Assembly (NCBI RefSeq): GCF_003934165.1
Contig: NZ_RKST01000011.1
Coordinates: 168,881 to 232,880 of the forward strand
Reading direction: 5' to 3'
From: Borborobacter arsenicus
Lineage (GTDB): Bacteria > Pseudomonadota > Alphaproteobacteria > Rhizobiales > Rhizobiaceae
Length of the DNA stretch: 64,000 bases
Under the pieces are notes generated by a model that searched no databases, had not been told where the DNA came from, and saw nothing but the letters and a program-made list of their open reading frames with translations. Shown piece by piece: positions 17,389 through 26,306 of the stretch. The position numbers and the translations under genes were made by a program. The first letter of the stretch is position 1, and each line of letters opens with the position of its first letter.

Positions 17389-18711
17389 CTACCTCTTCAG
17401 GTTGACCAGGATGTCCATCAGATCGGAGCCGGTCTGGAACACCTTGGAATTGGCTGTGTAGCTGCGCTGCGACTCGATCATGTCGGTCAGCTCCTGGGCG
17501 ATATCGACATTCGAGTTTTCCAGCGCACCGGAGACGATCTTGCCCCTGCTGCCCTCATTGGCAAATCCCATCTGGACCGCACCGGAATCACCGGTCGGCG
17601 CAAAGACGTTGCCCGACAGGACTTGCAGCATGTCGGGGCTCTCGACATCGGCGATCGGGATACGGAACAGCGCCTTGAAGGTGCCGTTCTCATATTTGGC
17701 ATAGACCGTGCCGTCGTCGTCGATCTGCACGCCTTCGATGCCGCTGGGCGCGCTGCCATTGGCGTCGGCGTCAAGCACGGTGTAGGCGGTGCCGAGCTGC
17801 TTCATGCTGGAAAGATCGAGCGTGATCTGCTGCGCCGGCAGGGCAGGGATCGCCGGCGGCCCGACAACCGCGGGCGCGCCGGGGATGGTGATATTGAGGT
17901 TCGTCGGGCTTGTGGTCAGCGCGCCCGTTGCCGGATCGAAGGCCAGAGTGGCGGTGCCGACCATTCCTGGTGGGTCGGCATAGGGGAACGATGTGCCGGG
18001 GGTGGCGTCGGCCTGGCGGTAGACGGCGACCTCCCAGGTGTTGTCCGCGGTCTTGGTGTAATAGATGTCGAGCAACTGCTCGCGGCCGAGATGGTCATAG
18101 GTCAGCAGCGAGGATTTGGCCGTGTAGGTGGCGGCGGCAGCGTTGGTCGACGCAGCCTGGGTCGGCGGTACCGCCGTCGGTCCGACGATTGCGGCGTCCG
18201 CCGGCAGATTGGCGGTAAAGACGCCACTGCTGGTGGGAATGGCAACAAGTTCCTGTTGCGAGATGATTACCGGCTCGAGCCCGCCGAAACCGTTGGCGGC
18301 CGCGCTCGGTATGCCGTTGGCGAAGCTGTAGCCCATTAACTGATAGCCTGCCGAGTTGATGAGGCGACCCTGGGCGTCCGGCACGAAGGAGCCGGCACGG
18401 GTCAGTACGGGAGAGCCGCCGCCCGGACCCTGCACCACGAAAAAGCCGCCGCCGTTAAGTGCAAGGTCGCTGCCCGAACTGGTGTAGCGCAGGTCGCCTT
18501 GCTGGCTGATCGAGGTGCGCACCGTGGTGGTGACGCCGCCGGACGTGTAATTGCCGGTGGTCGAGGGGATGATGAGGGACGCGAATTCCGTGCTCGAGCG
18601 CTTGTAGCCCGTGGTGCTGGAATTGGCGATGTTGTCGGCGACCGCCGACAGGCGATTGGCCTGGGCGTTCATCCCGGACACGCCGGTTCGCATCATTCCG
18701 TACAAGCTCAT
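17389..18711 (-). CDS. flgE: flagellar hook protein FlgE
   Basis: A 440-residue protein; MSLYGMMRTGVSGMNAQANR and DNIANSSTTGYKRSSTEF form the N-terminal rod-hook signature, and NSNVDIAQELTDMIESQRSYTANSKVF the C-terminal one. An insertion rich in Ala, Pro and Gly (about residues 180-280) forms the outer hook domain. It is the first gene of the operon flgE-flgK-flgL-flaF-flbT-flgD-fliQ and has a Rem-type element at 18748-18780. Confidence 0.95.
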   Translation of the reverse strand: MSLYGMMRTGVSGMNAQANRLSAVADNIANSSTTGYKRSSTEFASLIIPSTTGNYTSGGVTTTVRTSISQQGDLRYTSSGSDLALNGGGFFVVQGPGGGSPVLTRAGSFVPDAQGRLINSAGYQLMGYSFANGIPSAAANGFGGLEPVIISQQELVAIPTSSGVFTANLPADAAIVGPTAVPPTQAASTNAAAATYTAKSSLLTYDHLGREQLLDIYYTKTADNTWEVAVYRQADATPGTSFPYADPPGMVGTATLAFDPATGALTTSPTNLNITIPGAPAVVGPPAIPALPAQQITLDLSSMKQLGTAYTVLDADANGSAPSGIEGVQIDDDGTVYAKYENGTFKALFRIPIADVESPDMLQVLSGNVFAPTGDSGAVQMGFANEGSRGKIVSGALENSNVDIAQELTDMIESQRSYTANSKVFQTGSDLMDILVNLKR

Positions 18712-18747
18712 CGAGACCTCTCCTGGTTTTCCGGACCGTGGGCCGGG

Positions 18748-18780
18748 AGGTTAGCCTGGCTGACTTGCGCGAAACTGGCG
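18748..18780 (-). promoter_or_regulatory. Rem-type promoter element of the flgE operon
   Basis: On the minus strand: CGCCAG, 5 nt, CGCAAG, 9 nt, CTAACCT, about 36 nt before the flgE ATG. The tandem half-sites have an 11-bp pitch. Confidence 0.65.
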
Positions 18781-18847
18781 CGATGCGAACCTTTGACGCG
18801 GCACGGCTGCGGCGCAGGGCGGACCGGGCATGTTTTCGGGCGCACGC

Positions 18848-19519
18848 TCATCCGACGATGAGCCGGTAGCCGAGGAAGCGCTTGGAATCGATCGGATCAT
18901 AGCCAAGCTTTTCACGCAGCTTCTTGCGCAGCTTGCTGATGTGGCTTTCAACGACGTTCTCCTCGACCTCTTCGTCGAAGATGCCATAGATGGCGTTGAA
19001 CACCTGGGTTTTGGTCACGCGCCGGCCGCTATTGCTCGCCAGATATTCGAGGATGCGGCGCTCGCGACGCGGCAGCGGCAGCAACTGGCCGTTGATTTCA
19101 GGATCGCGCCCGTCGAGATAGATGCGCAGGGCGCCGATTTCAGTGAAATTCGCATCCTCATGCGCGCGCCGGCGGATGGCGGCGATGCGGGCGAGGATTT
19201 CGCGGATGTGGACCGGCTTGCGCACCACATCGTCGACGCCTGCTTCAAACAGCTTCAGCGTGTTTTCGAGGGAATTCTGGTCGCTGAGCGCAATGACAGG
19301 CGCACCGCTGCGGTCACGGATGCGGCGCGGCGAAACCATGTCGCTGCTGCAGTCGCCGATGAGGAAGGCGCGGACCGATTTGAGATCGTCATCGGCGGCA
19401 GTTTCGACCCACTCACCGAATTCGCTTGGCCCGAACCCGGCGCTTGCCACGCCTTCACGGTCGAAAAGTGAATGATATCCATCCTTGACGAGCTGTCGCT
19501 CGTCGACGATCACGATCAT
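18848..19519 (-). CDS. rem: Rem, OmpR-type activator of motility genes
   Basis: A 223-residue response regulator, the length known for Sinorhizobium Rem. ATG 19519 follows GGAGG at a good distance; the long upstream frame belongs to the transglycosylase antisense. The receiver domain (1-120) keeps D6/E7, D56 and K101, though no kinase is next to it. The C-terminal OmpR winged helix (about 125-223) shows [28 protein letters not shown] and [20 protein letters not shown]. In S. meliloti, VisN/VisR turn on rem, and Rem turns on the structural flagellar operons. It sits alone between the fliK and flgE operons. Confidence 0.9.
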   Translation of the reverse strand: MIVIVDERQLVKDGYHSLFDREGVASAGFGPSEFGEWVETAADDDLKSVRAFLIGDCSSDMVSPRRIRDRSGAPVIALSDQNSLENTLKLFEAGVDDVVRKPVHIREILARIAAIRRRAHEDANFTEIGALRIYLDGRDPEINGQLLPLPRRERRILEYLASNSGRRVTKTQVFNAIYGIFDEEVEENVVESHISKLRKKLREKLGYDPIDSKRFLGYRLIVG

Positions 19520-19652
19520 CGGCCGCCCCTCCGAATCAGATATGTTGCCCTCTGGACAATTGGTAAACGCTGGGCGGAATCCTGAAAAACCGTCAATTCT
19601 TGGGGCTGGTTTCTTGGGAGTCCCGACTCTCGAAAGTTGTGCTGTAACTCTC

Positions 19653-20237
19653 CTAATGCGTGCAGAAGGTACGGGCGTTTTGCGTCCATTTGCCGAAGCC
19701 GGTTGCCACCATATTGGCAATGACGCGGCAGACGTAGCGTTTTTGCGCCGGGTCATTGTCCGGCCCGGCATGGTAGCGGGCGACCGCCATCGACCAGGTT
19801 TCGTGGCGGGCGTGAAGCTGGACGAGGAAACGGGCCGCATAATCCACATTGCGGCGCGGATCGAGCATGTCCTCGACACTGCGGAAATGGCTGGAATGAT
19901 AGTGATGGTTGATCTGCATGCAGCCGAGATCGATCAGCAGCGCGCCGCCGCTGCGTGCCGCCTTGAAGGCCGCTACGGCTTCTCTCGGCGTTTTGGGAAA
20001 GACTGCCTTTCCTTCGATGTTCAACGCGTTGGGCTGGAGGCTGCCCTTGCGGCCGGTTTCGGTCAGGCCGACCGCATAAAGGATACCGACGGGAATGCCG
20101 TAGCGGTCCGCCGCACGCAGGATTTCCGGTTCGCAAGGGTTGCCTGCGGCATTGGCAGCCGAGGGGCTAGATATAGATATCGCTGCCAGCGCGATCAGAA
20201 GCATTCGACGCGGCATTGCCGGACCCCTGTGTGGCAT
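19653..20237 (-). CDS. periplasmic SLT-type lytic transglycosylase of the flagellar locus
   Basis: A 194-residue protein with a signal peptide ([16 protein letters not shown], cleaved after ANA). ATG 20237 is chosen because AAGGAG lies 9 nt upstream; ATG 20216 is the alternative. The catalytic-domain pieces [18 protein letters not shown] (with the likely acid Glu), [14 protein letters not shown] and [16 protein letters not shown] are typical of SLT transglycosylases. It would open peptidoglycan for rod passage, replacing the muramidase half missing from FlgJ. Its 5' end overlaps the fliK 3' end by about 70 nt in another frame. Confidence 0.85.
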   Translation of the reverse strand: MPHRGPAMPRRMLLIALAAISISSPSAANAAGNPCEPEILRAADRYGIPVGILYAVGLTETGRKGSLQPNALNIEGKAVFPKTPREAVAAFKAARSGGALLIDLGCMQINHHYHSSHFRSVEDMLDPRRNVDYAARFLVQLHARHETWSMAVARYHAGPDNDPAQKRYVCRVIANMVATGFGKWTQNARTFCTH

Positions 20238-21489
20238 CGCTACCACTCCTTCCCGATTGATGGCCACCGCCGCCGGCGCTGCCGCCCGATCCTGCCTGGC
20301 CGGACATGTCCTGACCGCGAGCGGTGAACGACGAAGAGGAAGAGGCCGGGCCGTCGGCTCGTGTCTGCGTTTGTGCTCCTGGCTGCGGTTGCTGGACGGT
20401 GACCTTGTCGATGTCCAGACCCAATGCGCGCATGGATTTGACGATGATTTCGCTGTCGGCGTTTAGCCGCTGGTAGGCATCCTGATTTTCGACACGAAGT
20501 TCCACCGTCATATGCTCGCCGGTAAGGCGCAGGCTTGCCGTGACCATGCCAAGCTCGGCCGGGTGCAACTGGATCTTGAGCGAGTGGGCGGATGACAGGT
20601 TCGGCCGCGCGGCTAAAGGCTGGAAGGCGGGTGCCGCAGCTTCCCGCCAGCCTGGGTCGCCCGCCAGCATCGATACCAGCGCCGAGGCGGTGGTGGCTGT
20701 CGGCTGTGCGACCGGCGCCGGAATGTTCTGCTGCGCAACCACGGTGAAGCGTTCGCCTTTCCAGTCACCGAGCCTGCCGGGGGTGCTGGTCCTGGGCTGA
20801 TCTACGCCGCTGGCCGCTGTCGTGGTGCGTAGCTCATCGCCAAGGCTTTGCAATGTGCGCTCGATATCGGAAATTGTGGTTTCACCCTGCTGCGCCGGAT
20901 GAGTCACATGGATGATTTCCGGGCGTGCCGCCGGGAATTTTGCACCCGGCATTTCAGGCATCGAGTTCGAAGATGCAGCCGCAGCGGTGCCGGACATGAC
21001 GCGCGCTTTATCGGCAACCGTAGTGCCGGTTGGCGCCGCGGCAGCGGGCAAGCCACGCGCCGGGTTGCCGCCTGGCTCTTTGTTCATCCGAGGCTGATCG
21101 CTTGCTGCGATCTGCGGCTGCGCAGCGTTGGTGTCAGCGGATACCGGATCGCTGTGAGCTGCCGGCAGCTTGATGCTATTGTCTTTAGCGGTTTCCGGGT
21201 CCGGTCGGTCCGCATTCGCATCGATCTCGGCGGGTGTTTCATCGAGGATGCTGTCATTGCCCGGTGTCTTGCCGAAGGCGTCTTCGAGCTTTCCGACAGG
21301 CTGGAACAGTTGCAACCGCGTCGGCTCCGCCGCTACCCCGGGCTTTTGTGGGAGGGCTTTGGTCCGGGTGGGCACGCGAATAAGGGCGCCGAAGGCGTCG
21401 TTTCCGCTCCAGTCTTTCGATCCGTGCTTGTCGGTGCCGGTCTTGGCCAAGGCGGCTCCGGCGGGCGCATTGCTGATGGGCATGGTCAT
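20167..21489 (-). CDS. fliK: flagellar hook-length control protein FliK
   Basis: A 440-residue, low-complexity, Ala/Pro/Thr-rich protein; only the C-terminal domain is conserved (LKIQLHPAELGMVTASLRL, about residues 300-370), the part that contacts FlhB to switch export specificity. A Gln/Ser/Gly-rich tail follows. The start overlaps the motC stop as ATGA. The operon order motB-motC-fliK is that known from rhizobia. Confidence 0.88.
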   Translation of the reverse strand: MTMPISNAPAGAALAKTGTDKHGSKDWSGNDAFGALIRVPTRTKALPQKPGVAAEPTRLQLFQPVGKLEDAFGKTPGNDSILDETPAEIDANADRPDPETAKDNSIKLPAAHSDPVSADTNAAQPQIAASDQPRMNKEPGGNPARGLPAAAAPTGTTVADKARVMSGTAAAASSNSMPEMPGAKFPAARPEIIHVTHPAQQGETTISDIERTLQSLGDELRTTTAASGVDQPRTSTPGRLGDWKGERFTVVAQQNIPAPVAQPTATTASALVSMLAGDPGWREAAAPAFQPLAARPNLSSAHSLKIQLHPAELGMVTASLRLTGEHMTVELRVENQDAYQRLNADSEIIVKSMRALGLDIDKVTVQQPQPGAQTQTRADGPASSSSSFTARGQDMSGQAGSGGSAGGGGHQSGRSGSDATQGSGNAASNASDRAGSDIYI

Positions 21490-22697
21490 TGCAACTCCCC
21501 CTCGAGCAACTTGTCGATCTCGTCCAGCTTCCTGCGCGTTTCGGCAATGAGGGCCTCGGCGGGAGCTTCCGGTCCCGGCTTGGCGGTGGGAGTCTGCACA
21601 GCCGCTGCCGGCAGCGATGCCGCGATCGGCGGCAGGGCTGGGGCAGGCTGCGGCAAGGCGGGCACCGCGGCCGTCAGCTTGGCGGCGACGGCAGCCACCG
21701 CATCGAAGAGCTGGCGGTCGCCCTGCGAAAGCTGGCCGCGATCGATGCGGGCGAGCTTGCCGCGGATTTCGTCTGCCGTGCCGGTGGTGACCGAGGAGAG
21801 GCTGGCATAAAGCAGCGCGCGCGGGTCGTCGCTGTTGCCGGGTTGGTGCTGTACCTTGCCGGCGGCGAAGGCCGACAATTCGCTGAAGCCCTCGATGGCC
21901 GCGCGGCGGGCAATCCTGAGATAGACGGCCTGTTCCTGATCGGCGTCCATCATGGCGGTGATGTCGTCGATCGTCTCCAGATCGATCGACGCATGCAGCG
22001 CGATGACGCCCGACACGAAGGAATCGGCGAATTGGCTGGCATAGGGCGAGCGCAGATAGCGCGTCACATATTGGGTGGAAGCCAGCATGAAGCGGGCGGC
22101 ATCGCCGGTGGTCGCGGAAAGATCGACCGAACGACGCAATGCAGCCTCCTCGACCAGCGTTCCGGGGCCGAGCAGGCGGGCACGGTCGAACAGCTTCAGT
22201 GCCTCCGCCGGTTCTTCCGCCGCGCTCACCGAGCCCTTCACCAGCGCCAGGAACGCGCCGGCCTCATGTGGTAACGACAGCGCGTCGATTGCGGCCAGCG
22301 TGCTGCGGGCGGAGACGATATCGCCGTTGAGATAGGCCAATATGCCGTCACCGATGCTGCGGTCGCGCTCATCGAGCGTAAGGCGAGACAGCACCGCCGC
22401 AACCGTGACGGGATTGCCGCCGCTCATGGCATAGACCATCAGGGCGCGAAAATTGCGCGGATCGGCATAGCCTTCCGGGCCGGTTTCGCGCAGGCGCTTG
22501 TCGATCATTTCCAGGAGCTTGCGCTGCATGGGCAAAGCGGCGTGATCGCCCGAGGCCAGGCGGTCCTGCACGACCTGCAGCGAGCGCACCATCTGGAACG
22601 CCTGCAGTGGTTCCGCACCTGCGGCTTTCGCCGGCGCCGGCAGGGTCGAGGCAAGCAGCGCCAGGCCGGCAGCGATATGCATCGCCCGCGACCTCAT
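21486..22697 (-). CDS. motC: periplasmic motility protein MotC
   Basis: A 403-residue protein started at ATG 22697, which overlaps the motB stop as ATGA. A signal peptide is clear (RSRAMHIAAGLALLASTLPAPAKA). The mature part is largely helical, with TPR-like character, and begins EPLQAFQMVRSLQVVQDRLASGD, as in rhizobial MotC. In S. meliloti MotC is periplasmic, binds MotB and is needed for rotation. A Pro/Ala-rich linker precedes a final helix. Confidence 0.9.
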   Translation of the reverse strand: MRSRAMHIAAGLALLASTLPAPAKAAGAEPLQAFQMVRSLQVVQDRLASGDHAALPMQRKLLEMIDKRLRETGPEGYADPRNFRALMVYAMSGGNPVTVAAVLSRLTLDERDRSIGDGILAYLNGDIVSARSTLAAIDALSLPHEAGAFLALVKGSVSAAEEPAEALKLFDRARLLGPGTLVEEAALRRSVDLSATTGDAARFMLASTQYVTRYLRSPYASQFADSFVSGVIALHASIDLETIDDITAMMDADQEQAVYLRIARRAAIEGFSELSAFAAGKVQHQPGNSDDPRALLYASLSSVTTGTADEIRGKLARIDRGQLSQGDRQLFDAVAAVAAKLTAAVPALPQPAPALPPIAASLPAAAVQTPTAKPGPEAPAEALIAETRRKLDEIDKLLEGELQ

Positions 22698-23932
22698 TGG
22701 CTCGTCTCCAGCGTGATCTCGATCCGGCGATTGGTTGCGGCCAGCGGATCGGACCCGTCCTTCAGCTTGCGGTCGGCAAAGCCAGACACTTCGGTGATGC
22801 GCCGCTCGTCGAGTCCTGCGCGGACCAGCATGTAATAGGCCGAATGAGCGCGGGCGGAAGACAGGCGCCAATTATCATAGGCCTCGCTCTTGAACGGTCT
22901 TGCGTCGGTATGGCCGCTGATGGTGATCTTGCCCTTTTGCGCGTTCAGCGCCTTGCCGATCTTTTCCATGGCCAGCACGAGTTCGCGGCGGGGCACGGCC
23001 GAACCGATCTCGAACATGCCGAAATCGAGCTGGTCGGTGATGGAGATGGTGACGCCCTTGTCGGTCGCAGTCACTGATACGCCGTCATGCAGCCGGTCGC
23101 CGGCCGGGAAGGCCTTGGCGAGATCCTCGGCAAGTTGTTCGGCGGTCCTGGCTGTGGCAGCGCTCGGCTGGTCTTTTCCTGCAAGCGGTTCTACCGGCTC
23201 CACCGGTTTCGGCCTTGTCAGCTCCGCCGCCTCCGACTTGGCTGCCGACGCAGCCTGTTCCTTCATCTTCGCCGTTGTATCTTCTGGCTCAACGGTGGTG
23301 TCCTGCGGTTTGGGCCGCTCGGCGCTGGCCTCGGCGGCGAGCGGCACGGCGACCTGCTGTGACCAGAAGTCCGGCGCGAAGGGGTCGCGGTAAGATTCGC
23401 CGCCCGAAGCCCCGGTCGCCGGCCCTGCCTGTTGCACACCGCCGTCGCCCTTGTCGCTGACATTCTGGCGCACGCCGGAATTGGCGGCGATCTCGGCAAG
23501 AACCGCATAGGGATCGGCAAACAGATGATCGTCGGAGCGCTTTTCGGCATCGGCGGAAGCGGCCGAATGCTGCTCAGTGGACGGGCCGGCATTGCCACGC
23601 CCGTCAACCCCGCCCGCTCCGTTGGTGTCCTGCGGCGTCTCGGCGGTCAGACCGACCGCATTCGGCCCATCGCCGATGCTCTCAAGTCCCTTGCGGCTGG
23701 AATTGCGATCCATCAGCTTGACCGGGTTGAAATAATTGGCGACAGCCGCCTTGGTCTTCTCGTCGGCGGCGCTGATCAGCCACATCACCAGGAAGAAGCA
23801 CATCATCGCGGTCATGAAATCGGCAAAGGCGATTTTCCACACGCCACCGTGATGGCCGTCATCATGGTCGTCATGAGGGCGCCTGACGATGACGACCTGA
23901 TGCTCGACATCGGCGATCTTGACAGTGCTCAC
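22694..23932 (-). CDS. motB: flagellar motor stator protein MotB
   Basis: A 412-residue protein with a GTG start at 23932 that overlaps the fliH stop as GTGA and follows CGGAG. One transmembrane helix near residues 40-60 holds the proton-channel aspartate in KIAFADFMTAMMCFF. A long Ala/Glu/Pro-rich linker leads to the C-terminal OmpA-type peptidoglycan-binding domain (ISGHTDARPFKSEAYDNW, ATNRRIEITLE). It anchors the MotA/MotB stator to the wall. motA is in the separate plus-strand operon. Confidence 0.94.
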   Translation of the reverse strand: MSTVKIADVEHQVVIVRRPHDDHDDGHHGGVWKIAFADFMTAMMCFFLVMWLISAADEKTKAAVANYFNPVKLMDRNSSRKGLESIGDGPNAVGLTAETPQDTNGAGGVDGRGNAGPSTEQHSAASADAEKRSDDHLFADPYAVLAEIAANSGVRQNVSDKGDGGVQQAGPATGASGGESYRDPFAPDFWSQQVAVPLAAEASAERPKPQDTTVEPEDTTAKMKEQAASAAKSEAAELTRPKPVEPVEPLAGKDQPSAATARTAEQLAEDLAKAFPAGDRLHDGVSVTATDKGVTISITDQLDFGMFEIGSAVPRRELVLAMEKIGKALNAQKGKITISGHTDARPFKSEAYDNWRLSSARAHSAYYMLVRAGLDERRITEVSGFADRKLKDGSDPLAATNRRIEITLETSQ

Positions 23933-24564
23933 GACAATATCTCCGAAAGGGCAGCGGACCATTCCGAAAGGCGGGTTTCGAAAATATCTCCATCAATGGT
24001 GACGGTGAGATCGAAGCCGGGGGCTTCGGTGTAGTCGAAACTGGCGGCCCGGTCGGGCAGGGCGGCGGCAAGTGCGGAAAACAGCGATTGCGGCCCGCTG
24101 ATGCGGATGCGCACGGCCTCGCGATCGGCAATGGCAGTACGGATCGAGCCGGCAAGGCTGTCGAGAGTCCTTTTGTGCAGGTCCTCCGTCAGGACGCCGC
24201 TGATCAGACGCGCCGCTCCGGTGGTGGCCAGCGCGGCGACGCGCTCCTCCATCGCGACGATGCCGGTGTCGATCAGCGCTGCCGTCTCGCCGCCGAAGCG
24301 CTGAAGCAGCGCTTCGATCTCGGCGGCATGGCGCTGGCGCTCGGCGGCAAGCGCTGCCTCGTGCTCCTCGGTCAAGCGCTGTTCGAGCGCTGTTTCGGCG
24401 CGAGCGACCTCGACTGCGATGATCGCCGCAACATCCGGTTCCGGTGCAGGGCGCGCCGTCGCCATAGCGGCGGCGTGTGGCTGGGTTCTGGCAGCGGTTT
24501 CGCCCGTACTTGGCGGGCGTTTGCCGAAGTCCTGGAGAATGTCGGAAAGAGCGAGTGCAGCCAT
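23929..24564 (-). CDS. fliH: FliH-like regulator of the export ATPase
   Basis: A 211-residue protein started at ATG 24564, two bases after the fliF stop. It has the FliH layout: a variable N-terminus, a long charged helix (AETALEQRLTEEHEAALAAERQRHAAEIEALL), and a C-terminal domain of strands and helices (VRIRISGPQSLFSALAAAL). FliH binds FliI and holds the ATPase at the export gate. Sequence similarity in this family is low, so the call depends partly on its place after fliF. Confidence 0.7.
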   Translation of the reverse strand: MAALALSDILQDFGKRPPSTGETAARTQPHAAAMATARPAPEPDVAAIIAVEVARAETALEQRLTEEHEAALAAERQRHAAEIEALLQRFGGETAALIDTGIVAMEERVAALATTGAARLISGVLTEDLHKRTLDSLAGSIRTAIADREAVRIRISGPQSLFSALAAALPDRAASFDYTEAPGFDLTVTIDGDIFETRLSEWSAALSEILS

Positions 24565-24566
24565 CG

Positions 24567-26192
24567 TCAGGCCGCTTCCGCGCGCGCCCATTTGCGCAGG
24601 ATCTGGGCGGTGCGTTCCTCATTGAGATCGACCATGCGGGCCAGTCGGTCCTGTGGTGCGGGGCGTATCTTGCGCCGCAGATCGTCGAGCGGATTGGTCG
24701 GTCGTGGGGCCTCCTGCAAGGCGGTGGCCTCCGCTTCGGCCGATTGCGGATTAGGCAGGGAGCGCTGGACCTCCTCGAAGCTCGGGGCCGGCAGTTCCGC
24801 CGGCTTGTTGAGCGAGGCGACCATCGGCCGAAGCCCGAAGAAGGCGACCAGGAACACGACCGCAACGAAGGCGGCGGCATTGATCATGGTGCCGGCATGT
24901 TGCCCCAGGCTGTCGAAGATGCCGGGCTCGGCGATCTCGACGCCATCGAGCCCGTCGATGAATTCGACAGAAGACACATTGATGACGTCGCCGCGCGCCT
25001 GGTCGAAGCCGGTGGCGGAGGTCACCACTTTCTGGATTTCGGCAACGCGCTCTGCAAACATTTCGGGTGTGGCATCCTTGCCGAGGATTTCGGCCAGGCG
25101 CTGCTGGTTGACCACCACGGCGATCGACATGCGCTCCATCGTGTAACCGTTGGAAACGGTGGCGATGCGCTTGGAGTTCAGCTCGTAATTGGTGGTTTCT
25201 TCCTTGCGCTCGCTCTGCTCGGAAGATTGCGGACCCTCGGCGGGGGCGAGATCGGCCTCCGGCAGGTTTTGCTCGACCGTGGCGGGGGCTGCGGCGGAAC
25301 GCCGATTGGCGTTCTCATTGGCGCGCACCACCTGCACCGAACGCTCGACGCGCGATTCCGGATCGAAGATCGTCTCTTCGGTCTGACGCGAATCCGTGTT
25401 GACGTCGGCCTTGACGCTGGCGCGGAAGTTGTCGGGTCCCAGATAGGGGGCGAGAGCGCGGCGGATATTCTCCTCGATCTGCGCTTCCACGCTGCGTTCC
25501 ACGCCCATGGAACGGCTGGCGCCGCTGTTGACGGGATCGTCGCCGGCGGCAAGCAGCGTGCCGCTCGAATCCAGCACGGTCACTTTTTCGGTGCTGAGAT
25601 CCGGAACGGCGGCGGCAACGAGGTGGCGGATCGACTGCGCGCTCTTGACGATATCCGGCCCGGTGGCGCGGATGACCACGGAAGCCGAAGGCTGCTGCTC
25701 CTCGCGGCGGAAATTGGCGCGCTCGGCCATGACGATATGGACGCGGGCGGCGCGGATGCCGGTGATCGACTGGATTGTGCGGGCGATCTCGCCTTCCAGC
25801 GCGCGCACGCGGGTCACCTGCTGCATGAAGGAGGTGAGGCCGAGCGAGCCGACATTGTCGAAGAGCTCATAGCCGGCATTGGTGCTGGTGGGCAGGCCCT
25901 TTTCGGCAAGCAGCATGCGCGCGGTTGCGGTCTTGCCGGTCGGCACCATGATCGTGGTGCCGTCGGAAGCGACGTCGAAGCCGATGCCTGCCTCGCCGAG
26001 CACCATGCCGATCTGGTTCACGTCGGAGCGCTCCAGCCCGACATAGAGCGTCTCATAAGCGGGACGGTTGAGATAGACGGCGCCGATGCCGATGACCGCC
26101 AGAACCAGCGCGGCAACGCCTGCCATGATGGCAAGGCGGCGCGGGCCGAAGCTCTGCAGGTTGGAGATGAGGGTCTGGAGTTGCTGCGGCAC
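24567..26192 (-). CDS. fliF: flagellar MS-ring protein FliF
   Basis: A 541-residue protein with a transmembrane helix near each end (about 18-38 and 430-450). YETLYVGLERSDVNQIGMVLGEAGIGF, ARVHIVMAERANFRREEQQPSASVVI and the C-terminal RMVDLNEERTAQILRKWA (FliG-binding end) are typical. It forms the membrane ring on which the motor is built. First gene of fliF-fliH-motB-motC-fliK-transglycosylase, with a Rem-type element just upstream. Confidence 0.95.
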   Translation of the reverse strand: MPQQLQTLISNLQSFGPRRLAIMAGVAALVLAVIGIGAVYLNRPAYETLYVGLERSDVNQIGMVLGEAGIGFDVASDGTTIMVPTGKTATARMLLAEKGLPTSTNAGYELFDNVGSLGLTSFMQQVTRVRALEGEIARTIQSITGIRAARVHIVMAERANFRREEQQPSASVVIRATGPDIVKSAQSIRHLVAAAVPDLSTEKVTVLDSSGTLLAAGDDPVNSGASRSMGVERSVEAQIEENIRRALAPYLGPDNFRASVKADVNTDSRQTEETIFDPESRVERSVQVVRANENANRRSAAAPATVEQNLPEADLAPAEGPQSSEQSERKEETTNYELNSKRIATVSNGYTMERMSIAVVVNQQRLAEILGKDATPEMFAERVAEIQKVVTSATGFDQARGDVINVSSVEFIDGLDGVEIAEPGIFDSLGQHAGTMINAAAFVAVVFLVAFFGLRPMVASLNKPAELPAPSFEEVQRSLPNPQSAEAEATALQEAPRPTNPLDDLRRKIRPAPQDRLARMVDLNEERTAQILRKWARAEAA

Positions 26193-26223
26193 GGACGGAC
26201 TGCTCCTTGCATAGATTGCGCGG

Positions 26224-26256
26224 AGCTTAGAAGCCGAAGCTTGTGCGAAAATGAAA
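26224..26256 (-). promoter_or_regulatory. Rem-type promoter element of the fliF operon
   Basis: On the minus strand: TTTCAT, 5 nt, CACAAG, 9 nt, CTAAGCT, ending about 31 nt before the fliF ATG. It abuts the flagellin terminator, so termination of flaA and initiation of the fliF operon occur within about 65 bp. Confidence 0.6.
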
Positions 26257-26287
26257 TCGGGCCGCGCTGATCAGCGCGGCCCGATTT
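26254..26287 (-). terminator. intrinsic terminator of flaA: perfect 34-bp palindrome
   Basis: AAATCGGGCCGCGCTGA followed by its exact reverse complement, giving a 17-bp stem with no unpaired centre, then ATTTCATTTT in the minus-strand direction. It lies 20 nt after the flaA stop. Confidence 0.8.
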
Positions 26288-26306
26288 GTCTTAAGTCGAG
26301 GCGCGG

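Noticed and set aside
18848..19519. Rem as a receiver-dead protein
   Set aside because: D6/E7, D56 and K101 are present, so loss of phosphorylation cannot be claimed from sequence.
24477..26270. A 597-codon open frame on the plus strand opposite fliF and fliH
   Set aside because: It is the antisense of well-supported flagellar genes, is rich in His, Gly and Arg as GC-rich antisense frames are, and shows no family.
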